From assembly GCA_023388055.1 (NCBI GenBank), contig JAEWGW010000011.1, positions 365,502 through 429,501 on the forward strand: a stretch of DNA of 64,000 bases. The letters are read 5' to 3'. Under the pieces are notes generated by a model, which was given only the letters and a program-made list of their open reading frames with translations, had not been told where the DNA came from and did not search any database. How positions within the stretch are numbered: the stretch's first letter is position 1; each line of letters begins with the position of its first letter. The stretch is from Bacillota bacterium. GTDB lineage: Bacteria > Bacillota > Bacilli > Paenibacillales > NBRC-103111. Positions 57,631-64,000 of the stretch are shown in pieces. The position numbers and the translations under genes were made by a program.

Positions 57631-57664
57631 CAAAGCCCGCTCCATTCCGGAGCGGGCTTTGCTG
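57631..57664 (+). terminator. Intrinsic terminator after the DUF1292 gene
   Basis: AAAGCCCGCTCC pairs perfectly with GGAGCGGGCTTT around a 5-base loop. Confidence 0.85.
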
Positions 57665-57719
57665 CGTTTACATTGGCGGATACATTCGTCAGCGGTTCTC
57701 TGCGTAATGTCCGGAGAGG

Positions 57720-58139
57720 TTACTTGCGGGGGTTGTAATACATCACCCGGCCGTTGAACAGATGCAACTCCGCCTTCAGCTTGCGAGCCAGGTGCTTGCA
57801 GAATTCATTGGCCTTGGACTTGTCCCCGTGGGTGGCGCCGTCGGGCAGCACCACTTGGATATAGTGGCGCTCCTGGCCCTCGTTATCCTCCGAGCCGACT
57901 CCAGTTACGATGTACCGGTAAGCCTGGTGGTTGCCTTTTAAGTAAAACCAGGTATCCTTGCCATTGGGTGCGGTTTCAATTGTGTACGGAAAACCCTTGT
58001 CCTCGTATTCCCAGTCCAATTGCTGTGCTGTCAGCTCCAACTGGCTCCGGTAAGCGTTCAGGAGCTCCCGCAGATCCTCCAGGGACACGGACGGCACCGC
58101 AGATCCCTCCACCAGCTTGATATAGGCATTCTGGCTCAT
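57720..58139 (-). CDS. DUF1885-family protein
   Basis: The 139-residue soluble protein begins SQNAYIKLVEGSAVPSVS, with LNAYRSQLELTAQQLDWEYE and GFPYTIETAPNGKDTWFYLK, and ends ELHLFNGRVMYYNPR. I recall this pattern for DUF1885, a small Bacillales family without known function. GAGGGATTGTT precedes its ATG. It is convergent with the DUF1292 gene. Confidence 0.65.
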   Translation of the reverse strand: MSQNAYIKLVEGSAVPSVSLEDLRELLNAYRSQLELTAQQLDWEYEDKGFPYTIETAPNGKDTWFYLKGNHQAYRYIVTGVGSEDNEGQERHYIQVVLPDGATHGDKSKANEFCKHLARKLKAELHLFNGRVMYYNPRK

Positions 58140-58245
58140 AACAATCCCTCCGTCAGCAGCAGTACCTTCACAATTTCGTCACCAGTATCATATCATCCCC
58201 CGGCCCGGCATGACAAATCAATTCCCGTTTGGTGAACCCCAGGGC

Positions 58246-58287
58246 ATAAAAAACATCCCGGATGCCTCGTCGGAGGCATTCGGGATG
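58246..58287 (-). terminator. Terminator of speA
   Basis: On the minus strand CATCCCGAATGCCTC pairs with GAGGCATCCGGGATG around a 4-base loop, followed by six T residues. Confidence 0.88.
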
Positions 58288-58304
58288 CTGGTTGTTAGCG
58301 GACA

Positions 58305-59777
58305 TCAGAAGATGGCGGAGGTTTCCACAATCACCTTCACGAACTCCAGAGTGCGGTCCTCCGGTCCTTTGACCGGCAGGCCCACTTCCACGTGGTCCAC
58401 AATGTAGTCGATGTTCTCCTGGGAGATAACCTCTCCCGGAAGCAGGATCGGAATACCGGGAGGATAAGCATAGATGAATTCGGCAATAATCCGGTCCGCC
58501 GATTCCCGGAAGGGGATCAGCTCAGTGTCGCCATAGAAGGCGTCCCGCGGGGACAAGGTCAATTGGGGGATAGGAGGCGTCTCCAGAACCACCAGCTCCA
58601 TGGCCTGACGGATGTTGTAGTTCTCCTCGGACAGCTCCATTAAGGCTGCCAGAAGCAGCTTCACGGTCCCCACATTGTCCCCGGGAGTGATGAAGCACAG
58701 GATGTTATACAGGTCGGACATCTCAACTTCAATATTATGATGCTCCCGCAGCCAATTCTCCACATCAAAGCCGGTCAGGCCCAGCTCCCGGACGTGGATG
58801 GTCAGCTTGGTGGGGTCCAGATCATAGGTGGCGCCTTCTCCCAGGATCTCCCGCCCGAAGCAGCGCAGGCCGGGAATTTCATTGATCCGCTCCCGGGCAT
58901 AGTTGCTGAGCCGGATGGCCTCCTCTGCCATCGCCTCCCCGTGAAGCGCCAGGTTGCGCCGCGCGGTGTCCAGGGACGCCAGCAGAATATACGAAGTGGA
59001 GGTGGTGGTCAGCATGCTGAACAGGGTCTGCACCCGCTTGAAGTTGATGCGGTTGCCCTTCATGTTCAGGATGGAGCTTTGGGTCATGGAGCCGCCCAGC
59101 TTGTGCATGCTGGTGGCGGCCATATCCGCGCCGGCTTCCATCGCAGACAAAGGCAGCTTGTCGCTGAAGCCGATAAGTGCGCCGTGGGCTTCGTCCACCA
59201 GAACAGGAATATCGTAGCTGTGGACCACCTCGACGATTTCCCGGAGATCGGCCGAGATGCCGAAGTAGGTCGGGTTGATAACCAGAACCGCCTTGGCGTC
59301 CGGATGTTTCTCCAGGGCGCGGCGGACGGAGCGGGTGGATACCCCGTGGTCAATGCCATATATGGGATCGCGGAAGGGCTTCAGAAAGATCGGCTTGGCT
59401 CCCGCCAGAATGATGGCGGACAGCACAGACTTGTGAGCGTTCCGCGGTACGATTATTTTGTCGCCTTCATTGCACACGGCCATGATCATGGTCATGATAA
59501 CCGTGCTTGTGCCCTGCACGGAAAATATGGTGTTGTCCGCTTTATAAGCGTCCGCCGCAAGCCGCTGGGCTTCCCGGATTACCGCCGTCGGCTGGTGAAG
59601 ATCATCCAGCGGGGCTATATTGATTAAATCGATGGACAACGCATTGTCCCCGATAAAATTCCGGAATTCAGGATCCATGCCAACCCCTTTTTTGTGGCCG
59701 GGTATATGGAATTGGACTGGATTATTCTCCGCATGTCGAAGCAATGTGGAGAATAGGGGGGCTTGCAGGTGGTCCAT
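58305..59777 (-). CDS. speA: Arginine decarboxylase (Orn/Lys/Arg decarboxylase, fold type I)
   Basis: The 490-residue PLP enzyme has FHIPGHKKGVGMDPEF near the start, SVQGTSTVIM for phosphate binding, LVDEAHGA (Asp 195 and His 198) and SMHKLGGSMTQSS, where Lys 226 carries the cofactor. Length and pattern match B. subtilis SpeA, which makes agmatine for polyamine synthesis. Related lysine decarboxylases share these motifs, so specificity is not fully certain. The start has a GGAAGGGATG site. A hairpin closes the gene 17 bp past the stop. Confidence 0.88.
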   Translation of the reverse strand: MDHLQAPLFSTLLRHAENNPVQFHIPGHKKGVGMDPEFRNFIGDNALSIDLINIAPLDDLHQPTAVIREAQRLAADAYKADNTIFSVQGTSTVIMTMIMAVCNEGDKIIVPRNAHKSVLSAIILAGAKPIFLKPFRDPIYGIDHGVSTRSVRRALEKHPDAKAVLVINPTYFGISADLREIVEVVHSYDIPVLVDEAHGALIGFSDKLPLSAMEAGADMAATSMHKLGGSMTQSSILNMKGNRINFKRVQTLFSMLTTTSTSYILLASLDTARRNLALHGEAMAEEAIRLSNYARERINEIPGLRCFGREILGEGATYDLDPTKLTIHVRELGLTGFDVENWLREHHNIEVEMSDLYNILCFITPGDNVGTVKLLLAALMELSEENYNIRQAMELVVLETPPIPQLTLSPRDAFYGDTELIPFRESADRIIAEFIYAYPPGIPILLPGEVISQENIDYIVDHVEVGLPVKGPEDRTLEFVKVIVETSAIF

Positions 59778-59983
59778 CAGAACATCCCTTCCTCTCTTGC
59801 GGATTCGCCGCTAAAAAATCAAACAAAATGAGTATATCAAATCGCAACTAGGATGCAAGCAGAATTTTAGATTTTGGCGGAATTTTGTACAGAAAGGGGG
59901 GGCCGGACACAAAAATTTTCGGTTTTTGGCTGGATTATCCGGGATTTGGAAGGAAGTGGGGGCGGGATTTACATAAAAATAAA

Positions 59984-60012
59984 GAAACCTGAGGCAAAGC
60001 GTCGTCAGGTTT
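59984..60012 (-). terminator. Terminator of the drug-exporter operon
   Basis: On the minus strand AAACCTGA pairs with TCAGGTTT, followed by a TTTATTTTTATG tract; the stem overlaps the end of the TetR gene. The rest of 59778-59983 shows no gene. Confidence 0.75.
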
Positions 60013-60688
60013 CCGTAGGATTCCGGCTTGCAATTCCGTGAAGCAGGGCGTCGATGGTCCAGTCGATTTCTTCCTCGTCATCTATGGGGATTTCGGGAAA
60101 CAGCAGCGCATGGGTCAGCACCATGCCGACGATGGTGGTAACACTGAACCGGATCATGCGGAAGCTGGGCGCTTCCATAAGCTGTCCCTTCTCCTGGAAG
60201 TGGGTGTAAACTCGTATAACCCGCTCAAAGACATACTCACTGAACATGATTCTGACCTGGCCCAGCATTTCGGGATGGAAGGGCAGCTCCTGGATGACGA
60301 TCCGCAGAATTTTTGCGTTCTTCCGGGCAAAATCCAGCCGGTCCCGGAGCACGGTTTTGTAGAAGTCCTCGATCCGGGCATAAGGCAGGTCCAGCAGCTT
60401 GGCGAAATCCCTCATGAAGACAGGAGCTACGGTTTTGGCCAGGATCGGCCCGACAATGGACAAGAGCAGGTCCTTTTTGGTTTTGTAATGACGGAAAATG
60501 GTGCCCTCCGCAACCCCAGCCCGCTGGGCGATTTCATTGGTGGAAGCAGCCGAGTAGCCTTTTTCGGAGAAGATCTCAATAGCAGCCTGGATAATCTTCA
60601 GCTGCTTCTCCGTTTTTTTACCGTCGTCCCCCTCCATAATCTGAAGCATGTCCGCTAGCCATTGCTCCGTATCTTTAGCCAATGCCAT
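60005..60688 (-). CDS. TetR-family repressor of the ABC exporter operon
   Basis: I start at the ATG at 60688; a TTG two codons on (60682) fits the GGGGGAG ribosome site slightly better. The 227-residue protein has an N-terminal helix-turn-helix ('QLKIIQAAIEIFSEKGYSAA' then STNEIAQRAGVAEGTIFRHY) and a divergent helical ligand domain. It follows the permease gene by 37 bp and is the third gene of its operon. Two identical TGAGT-N4-ACTCA operators flank the operon's promoter and are its likely target. Confidence 0.88.
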   Translation of the reverse strand: MALAKDTEQWLADMLQIMEGDDGKKTEKQLKIIQAAIEIFSEKGYSAASTNEIAQRAGVAEGTIFRHYKTKKDLLLSIVGPILAKTVAPVFMRDFAKLLDLPYARIEDFYKTVLRDRLDFARKNAKILRIVIQELPFHPEMLGQVRIMFSEYVFERVIRVYTHFQEKGQLMEAPSFRMIRFSVTTIVGMVLTHALLFPEIPIDDEEEIDWTIDALLHGIASRNPTET

Positions 60689-60725
60689 CTCCCCCTGAAG
60701 TAAACCGTGTTCTTGCACTACCTTA

Positions 60726-61766
60726 CTATATTTTCCGGTGCTTGCGCAATGCGAGCACATTGGCCGCCATAAAAAAGAGGGACAGCCCCAACAGCACATA
60801 CACATCCACTGCGATAGCGTCCCAGCCCTGTCCGCGGATCATCACATTGCGCAGGGCATCCGCGCCGTATTTCAGGGGCATCAGATGGGACAGCCAGCGC
60901 AGCCACTCGGACATGCTCTCCAGATCGAACAGGCCGGAGAAGAAAATCTGGGGCACAATCACCAGCGGGATAAACTGCACCATCTGGAATTCGGTATTCG
61001 CGAAGGCCGACAGGAAGGTGCCGAAGGTTAGAGCCGCAACAGACAACAGCAGGGTAATCAGCAGCACGAATCCGAAGGAGCCCACCATCATCATACCCAG
61101 CACATGAATGCTGTACCACGCGATCAGAACGGCCTGCAGCAGGGTGAAAATACCGAAGCCGGCAATATACCCGACGACAATCTCCCAGCGCCGCAGAGGG
61201 GTGGCCAGCAGCCTTTCCAACGTGCCGCTGGTCCGTTCCTTCAGGAAGGAGATGCCGGAGATCAGGAAGACGAAGAAGAAGGCGAATACCCCGATTAAGA
61301 CGGGACCGAAGCTGTCAAAGGAGGCCATATCTGCCGATCCGTGCAGGTAGTTGAACTCGGGGACCGGGGAAGCAGCGGCGGGCGCCAGAGCAGCCGCCTG
61401 TGTCTGGAAGGTTTTCTGCAGCAGCAGCATCACTGCACGGTTCCGGGAGGGATCGCTGCCCTCCAGCTTGACCTGAGGCTTCTGGCCGTCCATAGTCAGG
61501 TAGGCATCTGCCTCACGACTCTGCAAAGCGGCTTCGGCTTCGGGTGCAGAGCTGTATACCGTTACAGAGGCTCCGTTTTGGGCGACAGCCGCAGAGAGAT
61601 TAGCGGGAACACCTACCGTGCCGATTTTGGGAACATAGGTATCCCCGTTAAAAATCAGGTACATCAGGGTCAAAATGAGCAGGGGAGCAGCGATCATTAA
61701 CGCCATGGTGCGTTTGTCGCGGATAAATTGGCGCAATATGCGGATAATCAGGGCCCGGATTCTCAT
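60726..61766 (-). CDS. ABC-2-type exporter permease
   Basis: The 346-residue protein has one N-terminal helix (TMALMIAAPLLILTLMYLIF), a soluble loop of about 140 residues, and five C-terminal helices with the LKERTSGTLERLLATPLRRWE motif typical of ABC-2 drug exporters. Its first codons overlap the ATPase stop by 4 bp, so translation is coupled. It is the membrane part of a multidrug or natural-product exporter under TetR control. Confidence 0.87.
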   Translation of the reverse strand: MRIRALIIRILRQFIRDKRTMALMIAAPLLILTLMYLIFNGDTYVPKIGTVGVPANLSAAVAQNGASVTVYSSAPEAEAALQSREADAYLTMDGQKPQVKLEGSDPSRNRAVMLLLQKTFQTQAAALAPAAASPVPEFNYLHGSADMASFDSFGPVLIGVFAFFFVFLISGISFLKERTSGTLERLLATPLRRWEIVVGYIAGFGIFTLLQAVLIAWYSIHVLGMMMVGSFGFVLLITLLLSVAALTFGTFLSAFANTEFQMVQFIPLVIVPQIFFSGLFDLESMSEWLRWLSHLMPLKYGADALRNVMIRGQGWDAIAVDVYVLLGLSLFFMAANVLALRKHRKI

Positions 61767-62497
61767 GCGCGGATACCTCCGTAATACAGGAATGCTTCTT
61801 CAATGGTGCGGCTTCCGGTTTCGGTCTTCAATGCTTCCGGAGTCCCTACGGCAATCAGACTGCCGTCCCGGACCATACCCAGCCGGTGGCATTTGTCCGC
61901 TTCATCCATCACATGGGTGGTAACCAGTATGGTGGTGCCCCCGCGGCTCAACCCGTCCAGCTCATCCCAGATGGATTTGCGGAGCACCGGATCAATGCCG
62001 ACGGTGGGTTCATCCAATATCAAAACCTCAGGCTGATGCATCAAGGCGATGGCCAGGGATAAACGGCGCTTCATGCCCCCGGAATAGGAGGCAACAGGCT
62101 TCTTCATATGCTCTGTCAAATTTACCAGCTCCAGCACCTCCGCCATCCGTTTCGTGAGCCTTGGGCCTTTTAGTCCGAACAACGAGCCGAAAAACTCCAT
62201 ATTTTCCTTGGCTGATAGCTCGCTGTACATGGCATCCGACTGGGCCATGTATCCGATCCGGGTGAGCATCTCCAGCTTGGGCATCCGGGTGCCCAAAACC
62301 GTTACCGTTCCGCTTGTCGCTTCATCGATCCCCGCCAATATTTTGACCAGGGTGGTTTTGCCGGAGCCGGAAGGCCCCAGCAGGCCGAAGATTTCCTTGT
62401 GATAAACCTGCAGATGAATATCATGGAGCACCTCTTTCTCCTGAAACCGCCTGGTGACACCTTCGGCCCGGAGACAGATTGACCGGTCTGTTTCCAT
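61763..62497 (-). CDS. ABC exporter ATPase
   Basis: The 244-residue protein shows Walker A GPSGSGKTTLVKI, signature YSGGMKRRLSLAIAL, Walker B VLILDEPTVGIDP and H-loop TTHVMDEADKC. TAAGGAGG precedes the ATG. It is the first gene of the ATPase-permease-TetR operon on the minus strand. Substrates of such exporters are usually antibiotics or other hydrophobic compounds. Confidence 0.9.
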   Translation of the reverse strand: METDRSICLRAEGVTRRFQEKEVLHDIHLQVYHKEIFGLLGPSGSGKTTLVKILAGIDEATSGTVTVLGTRMPKLEMLTRIGYMAQSDAMYSELSAKENMEFFGSLFGLKGPRLTKRMAEVLELVNLTEHMKKPVASYSGGMKRRLSLAIALMHQPEVLILDEPTVGIDPVLRKSIWDELDGLSRGGTTILVTTHVMDEADKCHRLGMVRDGSLIAVGTPEALKTETGSRTIEEAFLYYGGIRA

Positions 62498-62540
62498 TGT
62501 TTATCCTCCTTAGAAGAACTTGCTTGACGCTGTGGACAGG

Positions 62541-62615
62541 GTGTAAAGTGAGTAATCACTCACACGCTGATTATAATCCGGTGAGGGCATTTTGTAAAGT
62601 GAGTAATCACTCATT
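62541..62615 (-). promoter_or_regulatory. TetR-controlled promoter with two matching operators
   Basis: On the minus strand TTTACA (62598-62593) and TATAAT (62575-62570) are 17 bp apart. Two copies of the sequence TGAGTAATCACTCA (arms TGAGT/ACTCA) lie at about 62549-62562 and 62601-62614, just downstream of the -10 box and just upstream of the -35 box. The copies share at least 20 bp of flank and sequence. Occupancy would block the promoter from both sides. Confidence 0.82.
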
Positions 62616-62627
62616 TTCCTATGAAAA

Positions 62628-62665
62628 GAGAGCCGCCCTTATCCCGTTGGATGGGGCTGCTCTCT
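62628..62665 (-). terminator. Terminator of the deacetylase gene
   Basis: On the minus strand GAGAGCAGCCCC and GGGCGGCTCTC form the stem around a loop of about 14 bases, followed by TTTTC. Confidence 0.7.
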
Positions 62666-62675
62666 CCCTGATCTG

Positions 62676-63749
62676 TTATTTGCCCTTATTGGTTTCCAGC
62701 AGCTGCGCCAGAGTGACCAGCTCGTAGCCTTTGGCGCGGAGACCGGAGATCAGCTCGGGCAATGCGTCAATGGTTCCCTGGAGGCTCCCGTCAGGGCCGG
62801 TAGCGCAGTGCATCAGGATAATGGCTCCCGGCTTCGCCGCCTCCATAGACCGCTTCAGCACCTGCTCGCCGGATACGCCCCGCCAATCCTCGGGATCTAC
62901 GTTCCAGTTGACCGTGAGGTAGCCCTCATCCTTAAGCCAACCCAGCTCTTCATCGGTGACCGCGCCGTACGGAGGGCGGATAAGCCGGGGCGTATATCCC
63001 GCCAGCGGCGAAAGAGCAGCCTCGGACTTTTCAATATCCTCAATAAATTTGTCCATCGTGAGCTTTTTCAATTGGGCATGATTATAGGTGTGGTTGCCCA
63101 GTACATGTCCTTCACGTGCGATTCTTTTTACTATGTCCGGGTGTTTCTCAGCCAGCTTGCCAATGACAAAGAAGGTTGCCTTCACGTTGTGTTTTTTGAG
63201 GATATCCAGCACCTGCGGGGTGTAGAGGGTATCCGGTGCATCATCAAAGGTGAGGGCAATTTGGTGTTTGGCGCTGCTTCCGCGGAAAATAAAGCTGTCT
63301 GCATATTTCTGGCGCAGCTCCGTCAGTGAATATACCTTAGCCGCTCCGGCGCTGCCGGATTGGGCCTTGCTGCGGCCTGCCGCTTGCTCCGCCTTGCGTG
63401 CGCCGGCAGGCTTGTCCTTTTTGGGGGACGCCTTCTTGGCCGCGGCAGGAGCATCTGACGGCTTGGCTGGCGGGCTGGGCGGAGTCGAGGGCTCTTCCGC
63501 AGGCCCTGCAGCCGAAGGAGACGGAACCGGACTGGGTGAAGCCGTCGGAGCTGCGGAAGAAAGCACAGAGTCTATAGCTGCTGTTGGATGGGGAAGAACC
63601 GGAGCGGGCTGGGCCAACGATACGGTGGGGACGGGCTCAGACAGTGGGGACACGTTCTTCTCCCCGGTTCGACCCATGCAGCCGCTTAGAAGCAGCAGTA
63701 CGGTCGCCGCGCAAAAGGGAATCCATCTGTTCAATCCGTTCACTCCCAT
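62676..63749 (-). CDS. Polysaccharide deacetylase lipoprotein (NodB domain)
   Basis: The ATG at 63749 gives 357 residues; a TTG at 63734 fits a GGGAGTG site equally well. A lipoprotein signal ends LLSGC (Cys 24). A long Pro/Ala/Ser and Lys-rich linker (about 30-138) follows, then the NodB domain: TFDDAP with Asp 169 and Asp 170, metal ligands His 220 and His 224 (GNHTYNH), RPPYGAV, DPEDWR and ILMHC. It probably removes acetyl groups from cell-wall glycan, attached to the outer membrane face. The long linker would let it reach into the wall. Confidence 0.9.
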   Translation of the reverse strand: MGVNGLNRWIPFCAATVLLLLSGCMGRTGEKNVSPLSEPVPTVSLAQPAPVLPHPTAAIDSVLSSAAPTASPSPVPSPSAAGPAEEPSTPPSPPAKPSDAPAAAKKASPKKDKPAGARKAEQAAGRSKAQSGSAGAAKVYSLTELRQKYADSFIFRGSSAKHQIALTFDDAPDTLYTPQVLDILKKHNVKATFFVIGKLAEKHPDIVKRIAREGHVLGNHTYNHAQLKKLTMDKFIEDIEKSEAALSPLAGYTPRLIRPPYGAVTDEELGWLKDEGYLTVNWNVDPEDWRGVSGEQVLKRSMEAAKPGAIILMHCATGPDGSLQGTIDALPELISGLRAKGYELVTLAQLLETNKGK

Positions 63750-63908
63750 TCACTTTGGTCATATATTCAGCATGCCCCGTGGGATTGGATTCATGACCCT
63801 TGTTAAGAAGGCAATTTCTTCTGACGTGAATGGGTCACATTTATGGAACGGTTTATGATGCGGGTGTATTGGGCTGTAAACATTCCTGTGTAGGCTAAGA
63901 AAATGGCC

Positions 63909-63938
63909 TTGGACAAAAACAGGGGCGCCTCGTATGAT
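63909..63938 (+). promoter_or_regulatory. Promoter of the gene at the right edge
   Basis: TTGGAC (63909-63914) and TATGAT (63933-63938) are 18 bp apart, about 50 bp before the start codon at 63988. Confidence 0.55.
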
Positions 63939-63987
63939 GGGGGTGTGACGGGTCAATGCCCTAAAACCCACCAAGGAGGCGCTTACT

Positions 63988-64000
63988 ATGAAGTCTACAA
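63988..64000 (+). CDS. Start of a gene cut by the window edge
   Basis: ATG 63988 follows AAGGAGG by 8 bases and opens MKST; only four codons are inside the window. A promoter lies upstream. The product cannot be identified. Confidence 0.6.

Overview
The window looks like a chromosomal segment of a spore-forming, moderately GC-rich member of the Paenibacillaceae (Paenibacillus or a close relative). The support is a GerA/GerC/GerB germination operon, a Spo0E-like phosphatase, a collagen-like spore-surface fibre protein, several copper-amine-oxidase-type stalk-domain proteins, an S-layer-homology remnant, strong AGGAGG ribosome binding sites, frequent TTG/GTG starts, a T-box leader and Firmicutes-type housekeeping genes (rnhA with a hybrid-binding domain, speA, gltX, argS, yeeI-type yebC). 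No rRNA, CRISPR array, intact insertion sequence or prophage is visible.

Layout. 1-5 kb: a glycerol-3-phosphate locus with the 3' part of glpP, a HAD phosphatase behind a large attenuator-like hairpin, and ugpB-ugpA-ugpE without an ATPase gene. 5-8 kb: a SteT-like amino-acid exchanger and an MFS transporter, then a palindromic array of intergenic repeats. 8-14 kb: a stalk-domain secreted protein, an S-layer-domain remnant, a solitary iolB, an AT-richer DUF3800 gene, and a photolyase whose promoter carries three direct repeats at exact 22-bp spacing. 14-18.5 kb: a peptide-antibiotic-type ABC transporter (ATPase and two permeases) divergent from a two-component system. 18.5-26 kb: a GH105 hydrolase with a divergent AraC regulator, ybaK, GNAT and dehydrogenase genes, the collagen-like protein, tRNA-Leu and a second repeat array. 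26-29.4 kb: a CobW-type GTPase, a YcgR-type permease and a YcgQ-type protein, probably for metal handling. 29.6-37.8 kb: yebC, rnhA, the germination operon, an unfamiliar secreted protein and a metal-sensing ArsR repressor. 37.8-42.5 kb: an operon on the minus strand of two ABC half-exporters, a 52-residue Cys4 protein and an alpha/beta hydrolase. 43-49.7 kb: tRNA-Val, a decayed Rpn nuclease gene, a DUF2264 protein, a stand-alone TnsB-like C-terminal domain, a GT-C glycosyltransferase, and CBS and PAP2 proteins. 49.8-59.8 kb: argS with its T-box leader, an unusual tRNA-Thr, spo0E, an amidase, gltX, small conserved proteins and speA. 60-64 kb: an ABC drug-exporter operon with its TetR repressor and two matching operators, a polysaccharide deacetylase, and the first codons of another gene.

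How the genes work together. Most of the window is ordinary core and accessory metabolism in short operons closed by clear intrinsic terminators. The parts most likely to repay study are the glpP-ugp attenuator, the photolyase operator (a candidate B12-photoreceptor target), the two palindromic repeat arrays, the ABC-exporter/Cys4-protein/hydrolase operon, the stand-alone transposase domain and the unusual tRNA-Thr. I do not see one system in the window that I can confidently call new. Several short genes under 60 codons (38673-38831, 44522-44686, 53111-53287) were found by reading the intergenic DNA directly.
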